Assembly (NCBI GenBank): GCA_024279425.1
Contig: JAJRRO010000020.1
Location: 124,001-188,000, forward strand
DNA length: 64,000 nucleotides
Direction of reading: 5' to 3'
Origin: Bacteroidota bacterium
Lineage (GTDB): Bacteria; Bacteroidota; Bacteroidia; Flavobacteriales; Flavobacteriaceae
Within the stretch, counting starts at the first letter, position 1; each line of letters begins with the position of its first letter. A model generated the notes under the pieces. It saw nothing but the letters and a program-made list of their open reading frames with translations. It was not told where the DNA came from and ran no database searches. The translations under genes were made by a program, and so were the position numbers. Positions 53,905 to 63,153 of this stretch are shown here, piece after piece.

Positions 53905-55197
53905 CTAACCATTCATTAACTCTTCAATCTCCTCTACCTCAATAGGAATATTGGCCATAAGGTTAAAAGGTTCACCATTTTCTTTGATGACCACATCATC
54001 TTCCAAACGAACGCCCATAATTTCAGCAGGGATATAAATGCCCGGCTCTACGGTAAAGACCATATTAGCTTTCATTGGAGTTTTTAATTCTCCGTAGTCG
54101 TGTGTATCCAGCCCAATATGGTGGCTGGTCCCATGCATAAAGTATTTTTTATAGGCGGGCCAATCTTTATCCTCATTTTGTATATCGGCCTTGTCCAATA
54201 GTCCCAAGCCCAGTAATTCTGAGGTCATTATCTTACCTACTTCCTTGTGATAATCTGCCCAAATAGTCCCTGGTACCAACATTTTGGTAGCCTCATTCTT
54301 TACTTTTAATACCGCTTGGTATACCGCTTTCTGGCGGGCTGTAAACCTTCCATTTACAGGGATGGTCCGCGTAAGGTCACTTGAAAAGTTGGCGTACTCG
54401 GCTGCCACGTCCATCAACAACATATCACCATCCTTACATTGCAGGTTGTTCTCGATATAGTGGAGTACAATCGCATTTCCACCAGAAGCGATTATTGGGG
54501 TATAGGCAAACCCTTTGGAACGGTTGCGAACAAACTCATGTAAAAGTTCAGCCTCAATCTCATATTCCCAAACCCCAGGTTTTATAAAAGCTAATAATCT
54601 TCGAAATCCTTTTTCGGTAATGTCGCAGGCCTTTTGCATGAGTTCAATTTCCTCGAGCTCTTTAACCCCACGGATTTCCTGTAAAATTGGGTTGCTCTTG
54701 GCCACTTTATGGGCGGGGAATTTTTGTTTGCAATCCAGAATAAAACGATCCTCCCTAGTTTGGGTTATTACGGCTTGTCTATAATGTTCATTGGTATTAA
54801 GATAAATCGTACTCGCCTCGGTCATCAAATCAAAAAAAACCTTGTCAAAATCGGTCAACCAATAAATGGTTTCCATGCCCGATATCTCTGTCGCTTTTTT
54901 CTTAGTCAACTTTGGTCCTTCCCAAACGGCAATATGATCATTGGTCTCACGAACAAACAAGATTTCGCGATGCTTTTTATCCAGCGCATCAGGAAACAGC
55001 AATAGTATTGTTTCCTCCTGATCGGCTCCGCTCAAGTAGAATATATCGCGATGTTGTGCAAAGGTCAAAGTACTATCCGCACTAACGGGGTAAATGTCAT
55101 TGGAGTTAAAGACCGCAATACTGGAGGGTTCCATTTTTGTCATAAATTTTTTGCGGTTCTTGACAAAAAGTTGGCTGCTTATTTGTTCGTATTTCAT
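53905..55197 (-). CDS. pepP: Aminopeptidase P (Xaa-Pro aminopeptidase)
   Basis: A 430-residue M24B metallopeptidase. The creatinase N-domain covers residues 1-~170 (SIAVFNSNDIYPVSADSTLTFAQHRDIFYLSGADQEETILLL, in pieces). The catalytic domain has LLMDVAAEYANFSSDLTRTIPVNGRFT with two metal Asp, HGTSHHIGLDTHDYG, MVFTVEPGIYIP, and VRLEDDVVI, giving Asp, Asp, His, Glu, Glu for two Mn2+. It removes N-terminal residues before proline. No signal peptide, so cytoplasmic. Flavobacterial homologues are about this length. Confidence 0.94.
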   Translation of the reverse strand: MKYEQISSQLFVKNRKKFMTKMEPSSIAVFNSNDIYPVSADSTLTFAQHRDIFYLSGADQEETILLLFPDALDKKHREILFVRETNDHIAVWEGPKLTKKKATEISGMETIYWLTDFDKVFFDLMTEASTIYLNTNEHYRQAVITQTREDRFILDCKQKFPAHKVAKSNPILQEIRGVKELEEIELMQKACDITEKGFRRLLAFIKPGVWEYEIEAELLHEFVRNRSKGFAYTPIIASGGNAIVLHYIENNLQCKDGDMLLMDVAAEYANFSSDLTRTIPVNGRFTARQKAVYQAVLKVKNEATKMLVPGTIWADYHKEVGKIMTSELLGLGLLDKADIQNEDKDWPAYKKYFMHGTSHHIGLDTHDYGELKTPMKANMVFTVEPGIYIPAEIMGVRLEDDVVIKENGEPFNLMANIPIEVEEIEELMNG

Positions 55198-55365
55198 GCG
55201 AAAATGATTAAGGTGATAAATTTAATAATTCCCTGATTGAAAGGGTCGATTTCCAAATTTAATTATCTTAGTAAACATAAAATAAATTCAAATTTTCACA
55301 GTTGCTTTGACCTAGTTTAAACACTCTTTCAATTCAAGGAGTTTTTTCCCATTTATGTACACCGT

Positions 55366-58300
55366 ATGAAATCAATAGTACACACCGTTTTCCTCCTTTT
55401 TTTAATTTCTTTTTCCAGCAACGCCCAAACCGACACCGAGGTTTTCAAAAACCTAAAATTTCGATTTATTGGCCCAGAGGGTAACCGTACCATTGCCATT
55501 GCCGGAGTTCCAGGCAATCCTATGATCAATTATATAGGAGCAGCTTCGGGTGGACTGTGGAAGACCGAAGATGGAGGGGTAAGTTGGAAATCGATTTTTG
55601 ATGATCAGGATGTCTCCTCTGTGGGTTCTTTAGCCGTTACACCAACAAATCCCGATATCGTTTGGGTAGGCACAGGTGAAACTTTTGTGATCAGGCCCGC
55701 CCACGCTATGGGAGATGGCATTTATAAATCTGAAGATGCTGGAAAGACTTGGAAAAATATGGGCCTTGAAAAAACAGGTAGAATAGGACGGGTGATCGTT
55801 CACCCAACGAATCCGGATATCGTGTACGCCGCAGCCTTGGGCCATACCTATGGCCCACAACAAGATCGTGGTGTTTACAAAACCATTGACGGTGGTGAAA
55901 ATTGGAAACATATTCTTTTTATTGATGAAAATACTGGAGCAGCCGATATAGCCTTAGACCCAAAAAATCCCGAAAATCTATTGGTGGGTATGTGGTCTAT
56001 CCATATCAATACTTGGGGGCTGAACAGTGGAGGTCCAGGAGGTGGCATCTACCGTTCAACGGATGGGGGCAAATTTTGGGAAGCATTATCCAAAAATGGA
56101 CTGCCGGGCGGAACCGATAATCCTGTTGGAAAAACCGGGGTGGCCATTTCAGCTTCAAATCCGAATGTAGTTTATGCCCTTTTTGAAATTGATAGTCCGG
56201 CCTTATACAGATCAGAGGATTTTGGCGATACGTGGACCTTGCAGACCAGAAACCATGACATTAATGAACGAGCGCCCTACTACACCCGAATGGCCGTTTC
56301 AACAGACGATTCTGACGAGTTATATTTCGCCAATGTAAAATTCAGCACTTCAAAAGATGGGGGCAAAACCATAAAAGGAGGATATAAGGCCGGAGGCGAT
56401 AATCACGATATTTGGGTAGACCCGACCAATGCGACCCGAATCATGGTAGCCCATGACGGTGGGGCCAGTATAAGCCTCAATCATGGGGAAACGTTTCGAC
56501 GTATAGTACTTCCCATAGCCCAAATGTACCATGTTGCTGTCGACGACCAAATTCCTTATAATGTCTATGGCAACCGACAGGACGGCTATTCATATAAAGG
56601 ACCCAGCAACAGCCTACAAGGGTATATACCCATTGGTTTATGGAAAGGCGTAGGCGGCTGTGAAAGCGGTTTTGCCCAGCCGGACCCATTCGACAATGAC
56701 ATCGTATGGTCAGGTTGCTATGACGGAGGGTTGGAACGTTACAATGCGCGAACTGGGCATGCCCAGGATGTCCGCGTTTGGCCAGAAGCGGGTTACGGCT
56801 GGGCACCAGCAGATATGAAATACCGTTGGTACTGGAATTTTCCCCTCGCATTTTCCCCTCATGTAAAACATCGCGTTTATGTAGGTAGTCAGTTTGTACA
56901 CAAGAGTGATGATAATGGTCAAAGCTGGCAAGTAATCAGTCCAGATTTAACGCTGAACGATAAATCGCACCAACAAAGTTCAGGGGGCATTGCCACTGAC
57001 AATTTAATGACCTTTGATGGCTCAACACTTATCACCATTAAAGAATCTAGGATAGAACCTGGAATTATCTGGACGGGCAGTAATGATGGACAAGTAAATG
57101 TCACCAAAAATTCAGGGGATGGTTGGACCAATGTAAGTGACAACATTCCCAATCTATCTAAATGGGGCACCATCTCTAACATTGAACCTTCAATATATAA
57201 AAAAGGGGTCGCGTACATCAGTGTTGATCTTCATCAAATGGGCGATTTTGACCCCTACATTTTTAAAACCGAAGACTATGGTCAATCTTGGAAAAAAATC
57301 AGTTCAACTCTCCCAAAATCTGTGCACAGTTTCGTGCATGTGGTAAAAGAGGATCCGAAAAGGGAAGGCATGTTGTATGCTGGAGTCGACAATGGTATTT
57401 ACGTTAGCCATGATGATGGGGGACATTGGATGCGCCTGCGAAATAATCTGCCTCCCGCCCCTGTGTATTGGCTTGAGATTCAAGAACGTTTTGACGACCT
57501 TGTGGTAGGCACTTATGGAAGAGGCTATTATATTTTGGATAATATTTCTCCCCTTCGGGAATTTGATTTGGATGCCAAGAACAAAGACGCCCACCTTTTT
57601 AGTCTACGACAAGCGTACCGTTTTCATGACAAACAAAGAATAAAAACTGATGGTCCAAGCAATAGTTCCGGCCAAAATCCGACGTATGGGGCAGATATAA
57701 ATTATTATTTAAAAGACAGCACTGACCAAAAAGTCGAAATTCAAATTTTAACGGCCGACAATGAACTCATACGAACCTTAAAAGGTGAGAACAAGGAAGG
57801 TGTTCATAGAACCATGTGGGATCTGCGCTATGAACCCACTTATAAACCCAAACTAAAATCTACCCCGCCAGGAAGACCTTGGGTACAACTTAATGGCGAA
57901 GGTTGGCGACCTTTGGTGACCTGGGATCTTGACCTATGGAGAGGGCAATTTGGTCCTAGAGCGATCCCCGACACTTATAAGGTAAAACTGATTATTGGTG
58001 AAGAAGAATATATTCGTGAATTGGAAGTGCTAAAAGACCCATCCTCTGAAGGAACCCATGAAAGTATAAAAGAACAGGTAGCCTTTTCTTTGGAATTGCG
58101 TGATGCCATGAACCTTGCTGTGACCATGATCAATGATGTGGAAACCATAAGAGGTGAATTGAATGAAATTATTCCTAGATTAAAAAGGTCAGGAGATTTA
58201 AGAAGAGCCAAGGAGTTGAGAAATATGGCAGAGAATATTGCAAAATCATTATATGATATCCATTTAACCGGTGCTCGCGAAGATGCCTTTCGGGCACCCA

Positions 58301-58527
58301 TGAAATTGTATGGTAGACTCAGTGCCTTGGCAAGTGATATTGGTGGTCATGGCATAGATTTTAAGCCTACCGACCAACAACGAAAAGTCTATGCCATTTT
58401 CAATAAGCGTTTGGAAAGTGTGAACAAGAAATTCAAAAAATTTCTTGAGACCGATGTTGTCAAATTAAACCAACAACTTCAAAAAAGTGAATTACAGATT
58501 TTGTTGGACCAGAAAATAAAATCTTAG
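55366..58527 (+). CDS. Secreted Asp-box/VPS10-like repeat protein
   Basis: A 1053-residue protein with a signal peptide (KSIVHTVFLLFLISFSSNAQ). At least seven Asp-box repeats are clear, such as LWKTEDGGVSW, IYKSEDAGKTW, VYKTIDGGENW, IYRSTDGGKFW, LYRSEDFGDTW, VHKSDDNGQSW, VTKNSGDGW and YVSHDDGGHW, forming two propellers, followed by a C-terminal helical end (~residues 880-1053). This is the complete version of the family whose other copy is at 1-2570. Homologues are annotated as glycosyl hydrolase or sortilin-like, but no activity is proven. It should be periplasmic or surface-exposed. Confidence 0.9.
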   Translation: MKSIVHTVFLLFLISFSSNAQTDTEVFKNLKFRFIGPEGNRTIAIAGVPGNPMINYIGAASGGLWKTEDGGVSWKSIFDDQDVSSVGSLAVTPTNPDIVWVGTGETFVIRPAHAMGDGIYKSEDAGKTWKNMGLEKTGRIGRVIVHPTNPDIVYAAALGHTYGPQQDRGVYKTIDGGENWKHILFIDENTGAADIALDPKNPENLLVGMWSIHINTWGLNSGGPGGGIYRSTDGGKFWEALSKNGLPGGTDNPVGKTGVAISASNPNVVYALFEIDSPALYRSEDFGDTWTLQTRNHDINERAPYYTRMAVSTDDSDELYFANVKFSTSKDGGKTIKGGYKAGGDNHDIWVDPTNATRIMVAHDGGASISLNHGETFRRIVLPIAQMYHVAVDDQIPYNVYGNRQDGYSYKGPSNSLQGYIPIGLWKGVGGCESGFAQPDPFDNDIVWSGCYDGGLERYNARTGHAQDVRVWPEAGYGWAPADMKYRWYWNFPLAFSPHVKHRVYVGSQFVHKSDDNGQSWQVISPDLTLNDKSHQQSSGGIATDNLMTFDGSTLITIKESRIEPGIIWTGSNDGQVNVTKNSGDGWTNVSDNIPNLSKWGTISNIEPSIYKKGVAYISVDLHQMGDFDPYIFKTEDYGQSWKKISSTLPKSVHSFVHVVKEDPKREGMLYAGVDNGIYVSHDDGGHWMRLRNNLPPAPVYWLEIQERFDDLVVGTYGRGYYILDNISPLREFDLDAKNKDAHLFSLRQAYRFHDKQRIKTDGPSNSSGQNPTYGADINYYLKDSTDQKVEIQILTADNELIRTLKGENKEGVHRTMWDLRYEPTYKPKLKSTPPGRPWVQLNGEGWRPLVTWDLDLWRGQFGPRAIPDTYKVKLIIGEEEYIRELEVLKDPSSEGTHESIKEQVAFSLELRDAMNLAVTMINDVETIRGELNEIIPRLKRSGDLRRAKELRNMAENIAKSLYDIHLTGAREDAFRAPMKLYGRLSALASDIGGHGIDFKPTDQQRKVYAIFNKRLESVNKKFKKFLETDVVKLNQQLQKSELQILLDQKIKS

Positions 58528-58578
58528 GTTAGTTTTACAAGAGCCCCTATAGTCATTGGAGCGACAAAGTAATCTCAC

Positions 58579-58606
58579 AAAAAAAGAGGCCAAATGATTT
58601 GACCTC
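58579..58606 (-). terminator. Leftward rho-independent terminator
   Basis: GAGGTCAAAT-C-ATTTGGCCTC on the reverse strand, then TTTTTTT. It serves a leftward transcript, matching the small broken gene at 58801-58626. There is no T-run in the forward direction. Confidence 0.7.
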
Positions 58607-58625
58607 CTCTCTCAATTTAAGTTGG

Positions 58626-58801
58626 TTAATTTACCTTATTTTGTAGATAGCTCTCTATAGGTATTGCTGCAATAGCCATCAATAAATCTATTATTTGATT
58701 TTCGAGTACCCCAAAGACCTGTTTTTAAATAATTTCCCAGCTACATTGCCCCCAAGGGCACCGGAAACCAGTTGAATAATTAACGGTAAATACTCTTCCA
58801 T
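58626..58801 (-). pseudogene. Small membrane protein gene with internal deletion (GlsB/YmgE-like)
   Basis: ATG 58801 gives MEEYLPLIIQLVSGALGGN, VAGKLFKNRSLG, ending in a stop at 58691 after 36 residues. Another frame then gives LLMAIAAIP to 58626. Intact relatives (~85-95 residues) have EYLPLIxQLVxGAxGGNxAG, then a Gly-rich helix, then GGxLMAIxG. The Gly-rich centre is missing, and the frame is shifted. A leftward terminator follows at 58579-58606, consistent with a formerly expressed gene. Confidence 0.45.
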
Positions 58802-58999
58802 TACAACCTTGTTTAGTTGATTATAACTTTTAAATTTAATCAATTATTTAACTTTTTGTTATTTTTAAAGCTTTTTTTTTGAAGATTTAGCAATTTTAAC
58901 TTCTTTGTATTGTCAATACCTCCTCAGGGAAATTAAATAGATGTTCTTGTGATTTGCCAAATGAAAGTGTAATTTTATCCAGCACCTAATTCCATTCCA
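58802..58999. other. AT-rich intergenic gap, nothing recognised
   Basis: About 200 bp of AT-rich DNA before the ThuA gene, including a run of eight or more T near 58870. No convincing box pair or reading frame was found. Confidence 0.4.
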
Positions 59000-59983
59000 A
59001 TGAGATTAAAAATCGTTATTGCTACGTTACTGTTCGCCTCATTTGCGTTGTATTCCCAAAAACCATCCGAAAAAAATAAGCCAATTATCAAAGCCTTGAT
59101 AATTGATGGTCAAAATAACCATGTCCAGTGGCCCAAAATTACCTTTATGCTCAAAAATTATATGGAGGAGACCGGTATTTTTAAGGTGGATGTGAAAAGG
59201 TCTACTTATACCTGGAAAGGGGAATCCGATATTAGTGAGTATCCCATCAAGGGAATCCCTACCACAATAGCTTTGAAAGAGCCAAAAATGGATTCGGACT
59301 ATTATCCTGATTTTTCAGAATACGATGTAGTCATCTGCAATTTTGGTTGGAACGCGGCGCCTTGGCCCGATGAAACCAAAAAGAATTTTGAAAAGTATAT
59401 CGAAAATGGTGGTGGTTTGGTCGTTTTTCATGCAGCGGACAACTCATTTCCAAAATGGGAGGCTTATAACCAGATGATAGGTCTCGGTGGATGGGGAGAC
59501 CGTAACGAAAAAGACGGTCCCTATGTCTATTACAATGACGATGATGAGTTGATTCGTGATAACACCCCAGGAAATGGTGGTGGTCATGGCCCACAGCACA
59601 AGTATCAAATACAAATTAGAAACAAGGAACACCCCATTACAAAAGGTATGCCTTTGAAATGGCTGCATACCAAAGATGAATTGTATGAAAGATTGCGAGG
59701 GCCAGCAGAAAACATGGAGGTTTTGGCATCGACCTATGCCTCTAAGGAGTTTAAAGGTTCAGGCCGACATGAACCAGCATTAATGGTTCTAAATTATGGG
59801 GAGGGACGCATTTTTCATAATATTATGGGGCATGCCGACTACTCCGTACAATGTGTTGGTTTTCTAACAACGATGTTACGCGGTGCCGAATGGGCCGCTA
59901 CGGGAAAAGTGACTATCCCCATTCCTAACGATTTTCCAACAGCAGGAAAGTCCAGCAGCAGGGAATTTACTGTAAATGATTGA
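59000..59983 (+). CDS. ThuA-domain protein, secreted
   Basis: A 327-residue protein with a signal peptide (LKIVIATLLFASFALYSQ). The ThuA (trehalose-utilisation, class I glutamine amidotransferase-like) fold is visible: IIKALIIDGQNNHVQWPK, SEYDVVICNFGWNAAPWP, NGGGLVVFHAADNSFPKWEAY, HPITKGMPLKWLHTKDELYERL, and PALMVLNYGEGRIFHNIMGHADYS. ThuA enzymes may isomerise or process keto-sugars; the exact reaction is unknown. It is followed by the LacI gene, so it may belong to the same sugar set. Confidence 0.88.
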   Translation: MRLKIVIATLLFASFALYSQKPSEKNKPIIKALIIDGQNNHVQWPKITFMLKNYMEETGIFKVDVKRSTYTWKGESDISEYPIKGIPTTIALKEPKMDSDYYPDFSEYDVVICNFGWNAAPWPDETKKNFEKYIENGGGLVVFHAADNSFPKWEAYNQMIGLGGWGDRNEKDGPYVYYNDDDELIRDNTPGNGGGHGPQHKYQIQIRNKEHPITKGMPLKWLHTKDELYERLRGPAENMEVLASTYASKEFKGSGRHEPALMVLNYGEGRIFHNIMGHADYSVQCVGFLTTMLRGAEWAATGKVTIPIPNDFPTAGKSSSREFTVND

Positions 59984-60104
59984 TTCCGAAGGTGAATCAA
60001 AAAACTTTGATTACATTTATTTTTTTCAGTCCTCATTTAAGAATGATTTTTGATACTTTAGAACAAACCTTTTTTATGACTTTTTCTTCTTTTAAATTGA
60101 TTGA

Positions 60105-61124
60105 ATGCCTACCCTAAAACAAATTGCAAAAGATCTTAATATTTCAGTTAGTACGGTTTCTAGAATCCTTAACGGAAAAGGCAAGGAATCGAGGATAAGC
60201 GACACCACCGTTGAGTCTGTTTTGAAATATGCCGAAGAAATTGGGTATGCCCCTAACCTAATTGCTAAGGGACTGCAAGCCTCCCAAACATTCACCATAG
60301 GGCTTATGGTTCCTAATATTGCTAATCTATTCTTTGCCTTAATGGCCAAAAACATCGAAAAATGGGCATCAAAGGCAAAATACTCCATCGTTTTGGTAGA
60401 TTCTGACGAAGATGTAGAAAAGGAAAAAAAACAGGTATTGAATATGATGGGTAGAAAGGTTGATGGAATAATCATTGCGCCCGTTGGGGATTCATTTCAG
60501 CATTTCAATAAAATAGTAAAACAAAAAATTCCGCTGATTTTTGCAGACAGGTACTTTACAGATTTAACTATACCCTATATAACTTCAGATAATTATCAAG
60601 GGAGTTACGACGCTACACAAGAATTGATTGCAAATGGTCATAAAAGAATATGTCTGATAAGTGGCAGTAGTGCAAATGAATTAGCCAAAGAAAGAACGCA
60701 GGGTTATATTGATGCGCTAAAAAATGCCAATATCGAAGTATCCGAAGAACTAATTGTGGGAAATTCGTTCAGTGTTCAAAACGGACTTGAAAGTGCAAAG
60801 CAAGTCTTGCGGTTAAAGAATCCTCCAACGGCTATTTTTGCAATGAACAACTTAATTGGTTTTGGTGTGCTTCAGGCTACGAAAGAACTTGGACTTAAGA
60901 TTCCTGAACCTGTTTCCTTGATAATATTTGACAATCACCCGTACCTTTCGCTCTTAAATCCCTCTATAACAACGGTAAAACAGGATTCTGAAAAAATGGG
61001 CGAAATGGCGGTAAAAGCCATCCTTAAGGAAATAAACCAAGAGTTTGACATTACCTCCATGAAAATTCCGACAGAGCTCATTCTTAGGGAATCCATACGT
61101 GATTTAACCCTTGATTCCAAATAA
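60105..61124 (+). CDS. LacI-family transcriptional regulator
   Basis: A 339-residue DNA-binding protein. The N-terminal helix-turn-helix reads TLKQIAKDLNISVSTVSRILNGKG, then IGYAPNLIAKGLQ as hinge. The rest is a periplasmic-binding-protein-like sensor domain (IGLMVPNIANLFFALM, VDGIIIAPVGDSF, PLIFADRYF, RICLISGSS, AIFAMNNLIGFG, LIIFDNHPYLSLLNPSITTVKQD). It probably represses the downstream transporter-ribokinase genes, since a perfect operator-like palindrome lies 45 bp after its stop at their promoter. The inducer is probably a sugar or nucleoside, by inference. Confidence 0.93.
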   Translation: MPTLKQIAKDLNISVSTVSRILNGKGKESRISDTTVESVLKYAEEIGYAPNLIAKGLQASQTFTIGLMVPNIANLFFALMAKNIEKWASKAKYSIVLVDSDEDVEKEKKQVLNMMGRKVDGIIIAPVGDSFQHFNKIVKQKIPLIFADRYFTDLTIPYITSDNYQGSYDATQELIANGHKRICLISGSSANELAKERTQGYIDALKNANIEVSEELIVGNSFSVQNGLESAKQVLRLKNPPTAIFAMNNLIGFGVLQATKELGLKIPEPVSLIIFDNHPYLSLLNPSITTVKQDSEKMGEMAVKAILKEINQEFDITSMKIPTELILRESIRDLTLDSK

Positions 61125-61136
61125 TCCAAGCCTGGT

Positions 61137-61180
61137 TTTGTTCTCTAAGAGAAGTTTAATATTTTAGCACAAACGTTTGT
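61137..61180 (+). promoter_or_regulatory. Promoter with LacI-type operator for the ribose/nucleoside set
   Basis: TTTG (61137-61140), 19 bp, then TATTTTAG (61160-61167; one change from TAnnTTTG), then a perfect 12-bp palindrome ACAAACGTTTGT (61169-61180) with the central CG typical of LacI/GalR operators. The palindrome would cover the start site, giving repression. The regulator is encoded just upstream. Confidence 0.7.
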
Positions 61181-61222
61181 TCTGTATCGTTTCAACTACT
61201 AATCAACCAAATATCATATACC

Positions 61223-62227
61223 ATGTACATTATTGAGAATTATTCCGTGGCCGTATTTTTATGTGTTATCACGATGCTATGCTGGGGATCTTGGGCAAAC
61301 ACCCAAAAACTCTCCAGCCAAAAATGGCCCTTTCAGTTGTTTTATTGGGATTATTCTTTAGGTATCCTAATTATTACTTTACTACTTGCCTTTACCATGG
61401 GATCTGTTGGAGAAGAAGGAAGAAGCTTTTTGGCCGATTTGGGCCAAGCAGAAACAAAGTACCTAGGTTATGCCCTGCTGGGTGGCATAATATTCAACTT
61501 TGCCAATTTATTACTGGTCATTGCCATAGATTTGTGCGGTATGGCCGTCGCATTTCCCGTTGGTATTGGTATAGCATTGGTCCTAGGGGTAATCACCAAT
61601 TTCATGTATAACCCTGAAGGTGACCCGCTCATTTTATTTACGGGTGTATTCTTCATCATGGCGGCTATAATTTTGGATGCCCTAGCGTACAAGAACATTC
61701 TTAAAAAACAGGAAAAGACCCCGGTCAAGGGAATTGTGATTTCCCTACTTGCAGGTATTGCCATGGGTTTCTTTTACAAGTATGTGGCCCAATCAATGTC
61801 CTCTGATTTTGTGACTCCGGAAATTGGAAAATTGACGCCTTATACGGCCTTGGTCGTTTTTTCAGTGGGTGTATTCATTTCCAATTTTTTATTCAATACC
61901 ATAAACATGTATAAGCCTATTTCAGGTACACCAGTCACCTATAAGGATTATTTTACCATGGGGAATTCCAAATTGCACCTTATTGGAATTCTTGGTGGCG
62001 TCATATGGGGCGTCGGAATGTCTTTCAGTATAATTGCTTCGGAACAGGCAGGGCCGGCAATTGCCTATGGTCTTGGCCAAGGGGCTACTATGGTCGCTGC
62101 CCTTTGGGGAGTGTTTATTTGGAAAGAGTTGAAAGACCTCCCCAAATCCAAAAATTGGTTGATAACGGCCATGTTCATCTGCTTTATTATTGGTCTAGGG
62201 TTAATCATTTATTCTAAAGTAGCTTAA
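61223..62227 (+). CDS. DMT-superfamily sugar/nucleoside transporter (GRP-like)
   Basis: A 334-residue inner-membrane protein with about ten helices. Diagnostic blocks: ITMLCWGSWANTQKL at the end of helix 1, WPFQLFYWDYSLGI, AVAFPVGIGIALVLGVITNF, and GPAIAYGLGQGATMVAALWGVFIWKE. This fits the GRP/RhaT-type drug-metabolite-transporter branch, which takes up sugars such as ribose or rhamnose. Its ATG follows the LacI operator by 43 bp; the ribokinase starts one base after its stop. Ribose or a ribonucleoside is a plausible substrate. Confidence 0.83.
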   Translation: MYIIENYSVAVFLCVITMLCWGSWANTQKLSSQKWPFQLFYWDYSLGILIITLLLAFTMGSVGEEGRSFLADLGQAETKYLGYALLGGIIFNFANLLLVIAIDLCGMAVAFPVGIGIALVLGVITNFMYNPEGDPLILFTGVFFIMAAIILDALAYKNILKKQEKTPVKGIVISLLAGIAMGFFYKYVAQSMSSDFVTPEIGKLTPYTALVVFSVGVFISNFLFNTINMYKPISGTPVTYKDYFTMGNSKLHLIGILGGVIWGVGMSFSIIASEQAGPAIAYGLGQGATMVAALWGVFIWKELKDLPKSKNWLITAMFICFIIGLGLIIYSKVA

Positions 62228-62228
62228 T

Positions 62229-63152
62229 ATGAAATTAGTAGTGGTCGGAAGCTCAAATATGGACCTGGTAATCTCTTTACCAAGAATCCCAGCAGTCGGC
62301 GAAACTGTTTTGGGAGGAAAGTCAAGTATGGTTTTTGGAGGGAAGGGAGCCAACCAAGCAGTGGCATCAATACGTTCTGGTGGTGATATAGGGTACATAG
62401 CTAAAGTAGGGAATGACCTCTTTGGCGAGAATATGAAAAACCATTTTAAAAAGGAAGGTTTTCGAACGGATCTCATTTTGACCGATGAGAACGAACCCAC
62501 GGGAATTGCCCAAATTTTTGTATCTGAAAAAGGCGAAAACTCCATTGCGGTAGCATCTGGGGCCAATATGAAGCTTATGCCCAAAGATATTGAGCCATTT
62601 ACAGACTTGATCAAGAATTCAAAGGTGGTTCTTCTACAATTGGAAACCCCTTTGGAAACCATTAAATATATTGCCGATATCGCCTATCAAAATAATGTTA
62701 AGCTTATATTGAATCCGGCTCCCGCACAAAAGCTGAGTGAAGGCTTGCTAAAGAAGGTTTGGCTCATAACCCCCAACGAAACCGAAACAAGTCTATTGAC
62801 CGGGATTGAAGTTGTAGATTCGGCATCTGCAGGAAAAGCAGCGGAACATCTCCTAAAAATGGGAGTCAAGAATGTAATTGTTACCCTAGGTGAAAATGGC
62901 AGTCTTTTGTGTAATAAAGATGGTATGGAACACTTTAAAGCTTTTGAGGCAAACGCGGTAGATACCACCGCAGCAGGAGACGTGTTCAATGGTACATTGG
63001 CCGTCGCCATAACGAATGACGAATCTCTGCAAGAGGCTATTGATTTTGCGGCAGCGGCAGCGGCCATATCGGTTACCAGAGAAGGGGCGCAACCCTCCGT
63101 TCCGACCCGCACTGAAATAGATAACTTTCTAATTGAATCAAAAAATACGTAA
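62229..63152 (+). CDS. rbsK: Ribokinase
   Basis: A 307-residue PfkB-family kinase. Motifs: VVVGSSNMDLVISLPRIPAVGETV, VFGGKGANQAVASIRSGG (in pieces), WLITPNETETSLLTG, IVTLGENGSLL, and DTTAAGDVFNGTLAVAI with the catalytic Asp (AAGD in place of the usual GAGD). It phosphorylates D-ribose for entry into the pentose phosphate pathway. It is coupled to the transporter and the ADP-ribosylglycohydrolase gene (starting two bases after its stop), so ribose released from ribosyl compounds would be its substrate. Confidence 0.92.
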   Translation: MKLVVVGSSNMDLVISLPRIPAVGETVLGGKSSMVFGGKGANQAVASIRSGGDIGYIAKVGNDLFGENMKNHFKKEGFRTDLILTDENEPTGIAQIFVSEKGENSIAVASGANMKLMPKDIEPFTDLIKNSKVVLLQLETPLETIKYIADIAYQNNVKLILNPAPAQKLSEGLLKKVWLITPNETETSLLTGIEVVDSASAGKAAEHLLKMGVKNVIVTLGENGSLLCNKDGMEHFKAFEANAVDTTAAGDVFNGTLAVAITNDESLQEAIDFAAAAAAISVTREGAQPSVPTRTEIDNFLIESKNT

Positions 63153-63153
63153 C

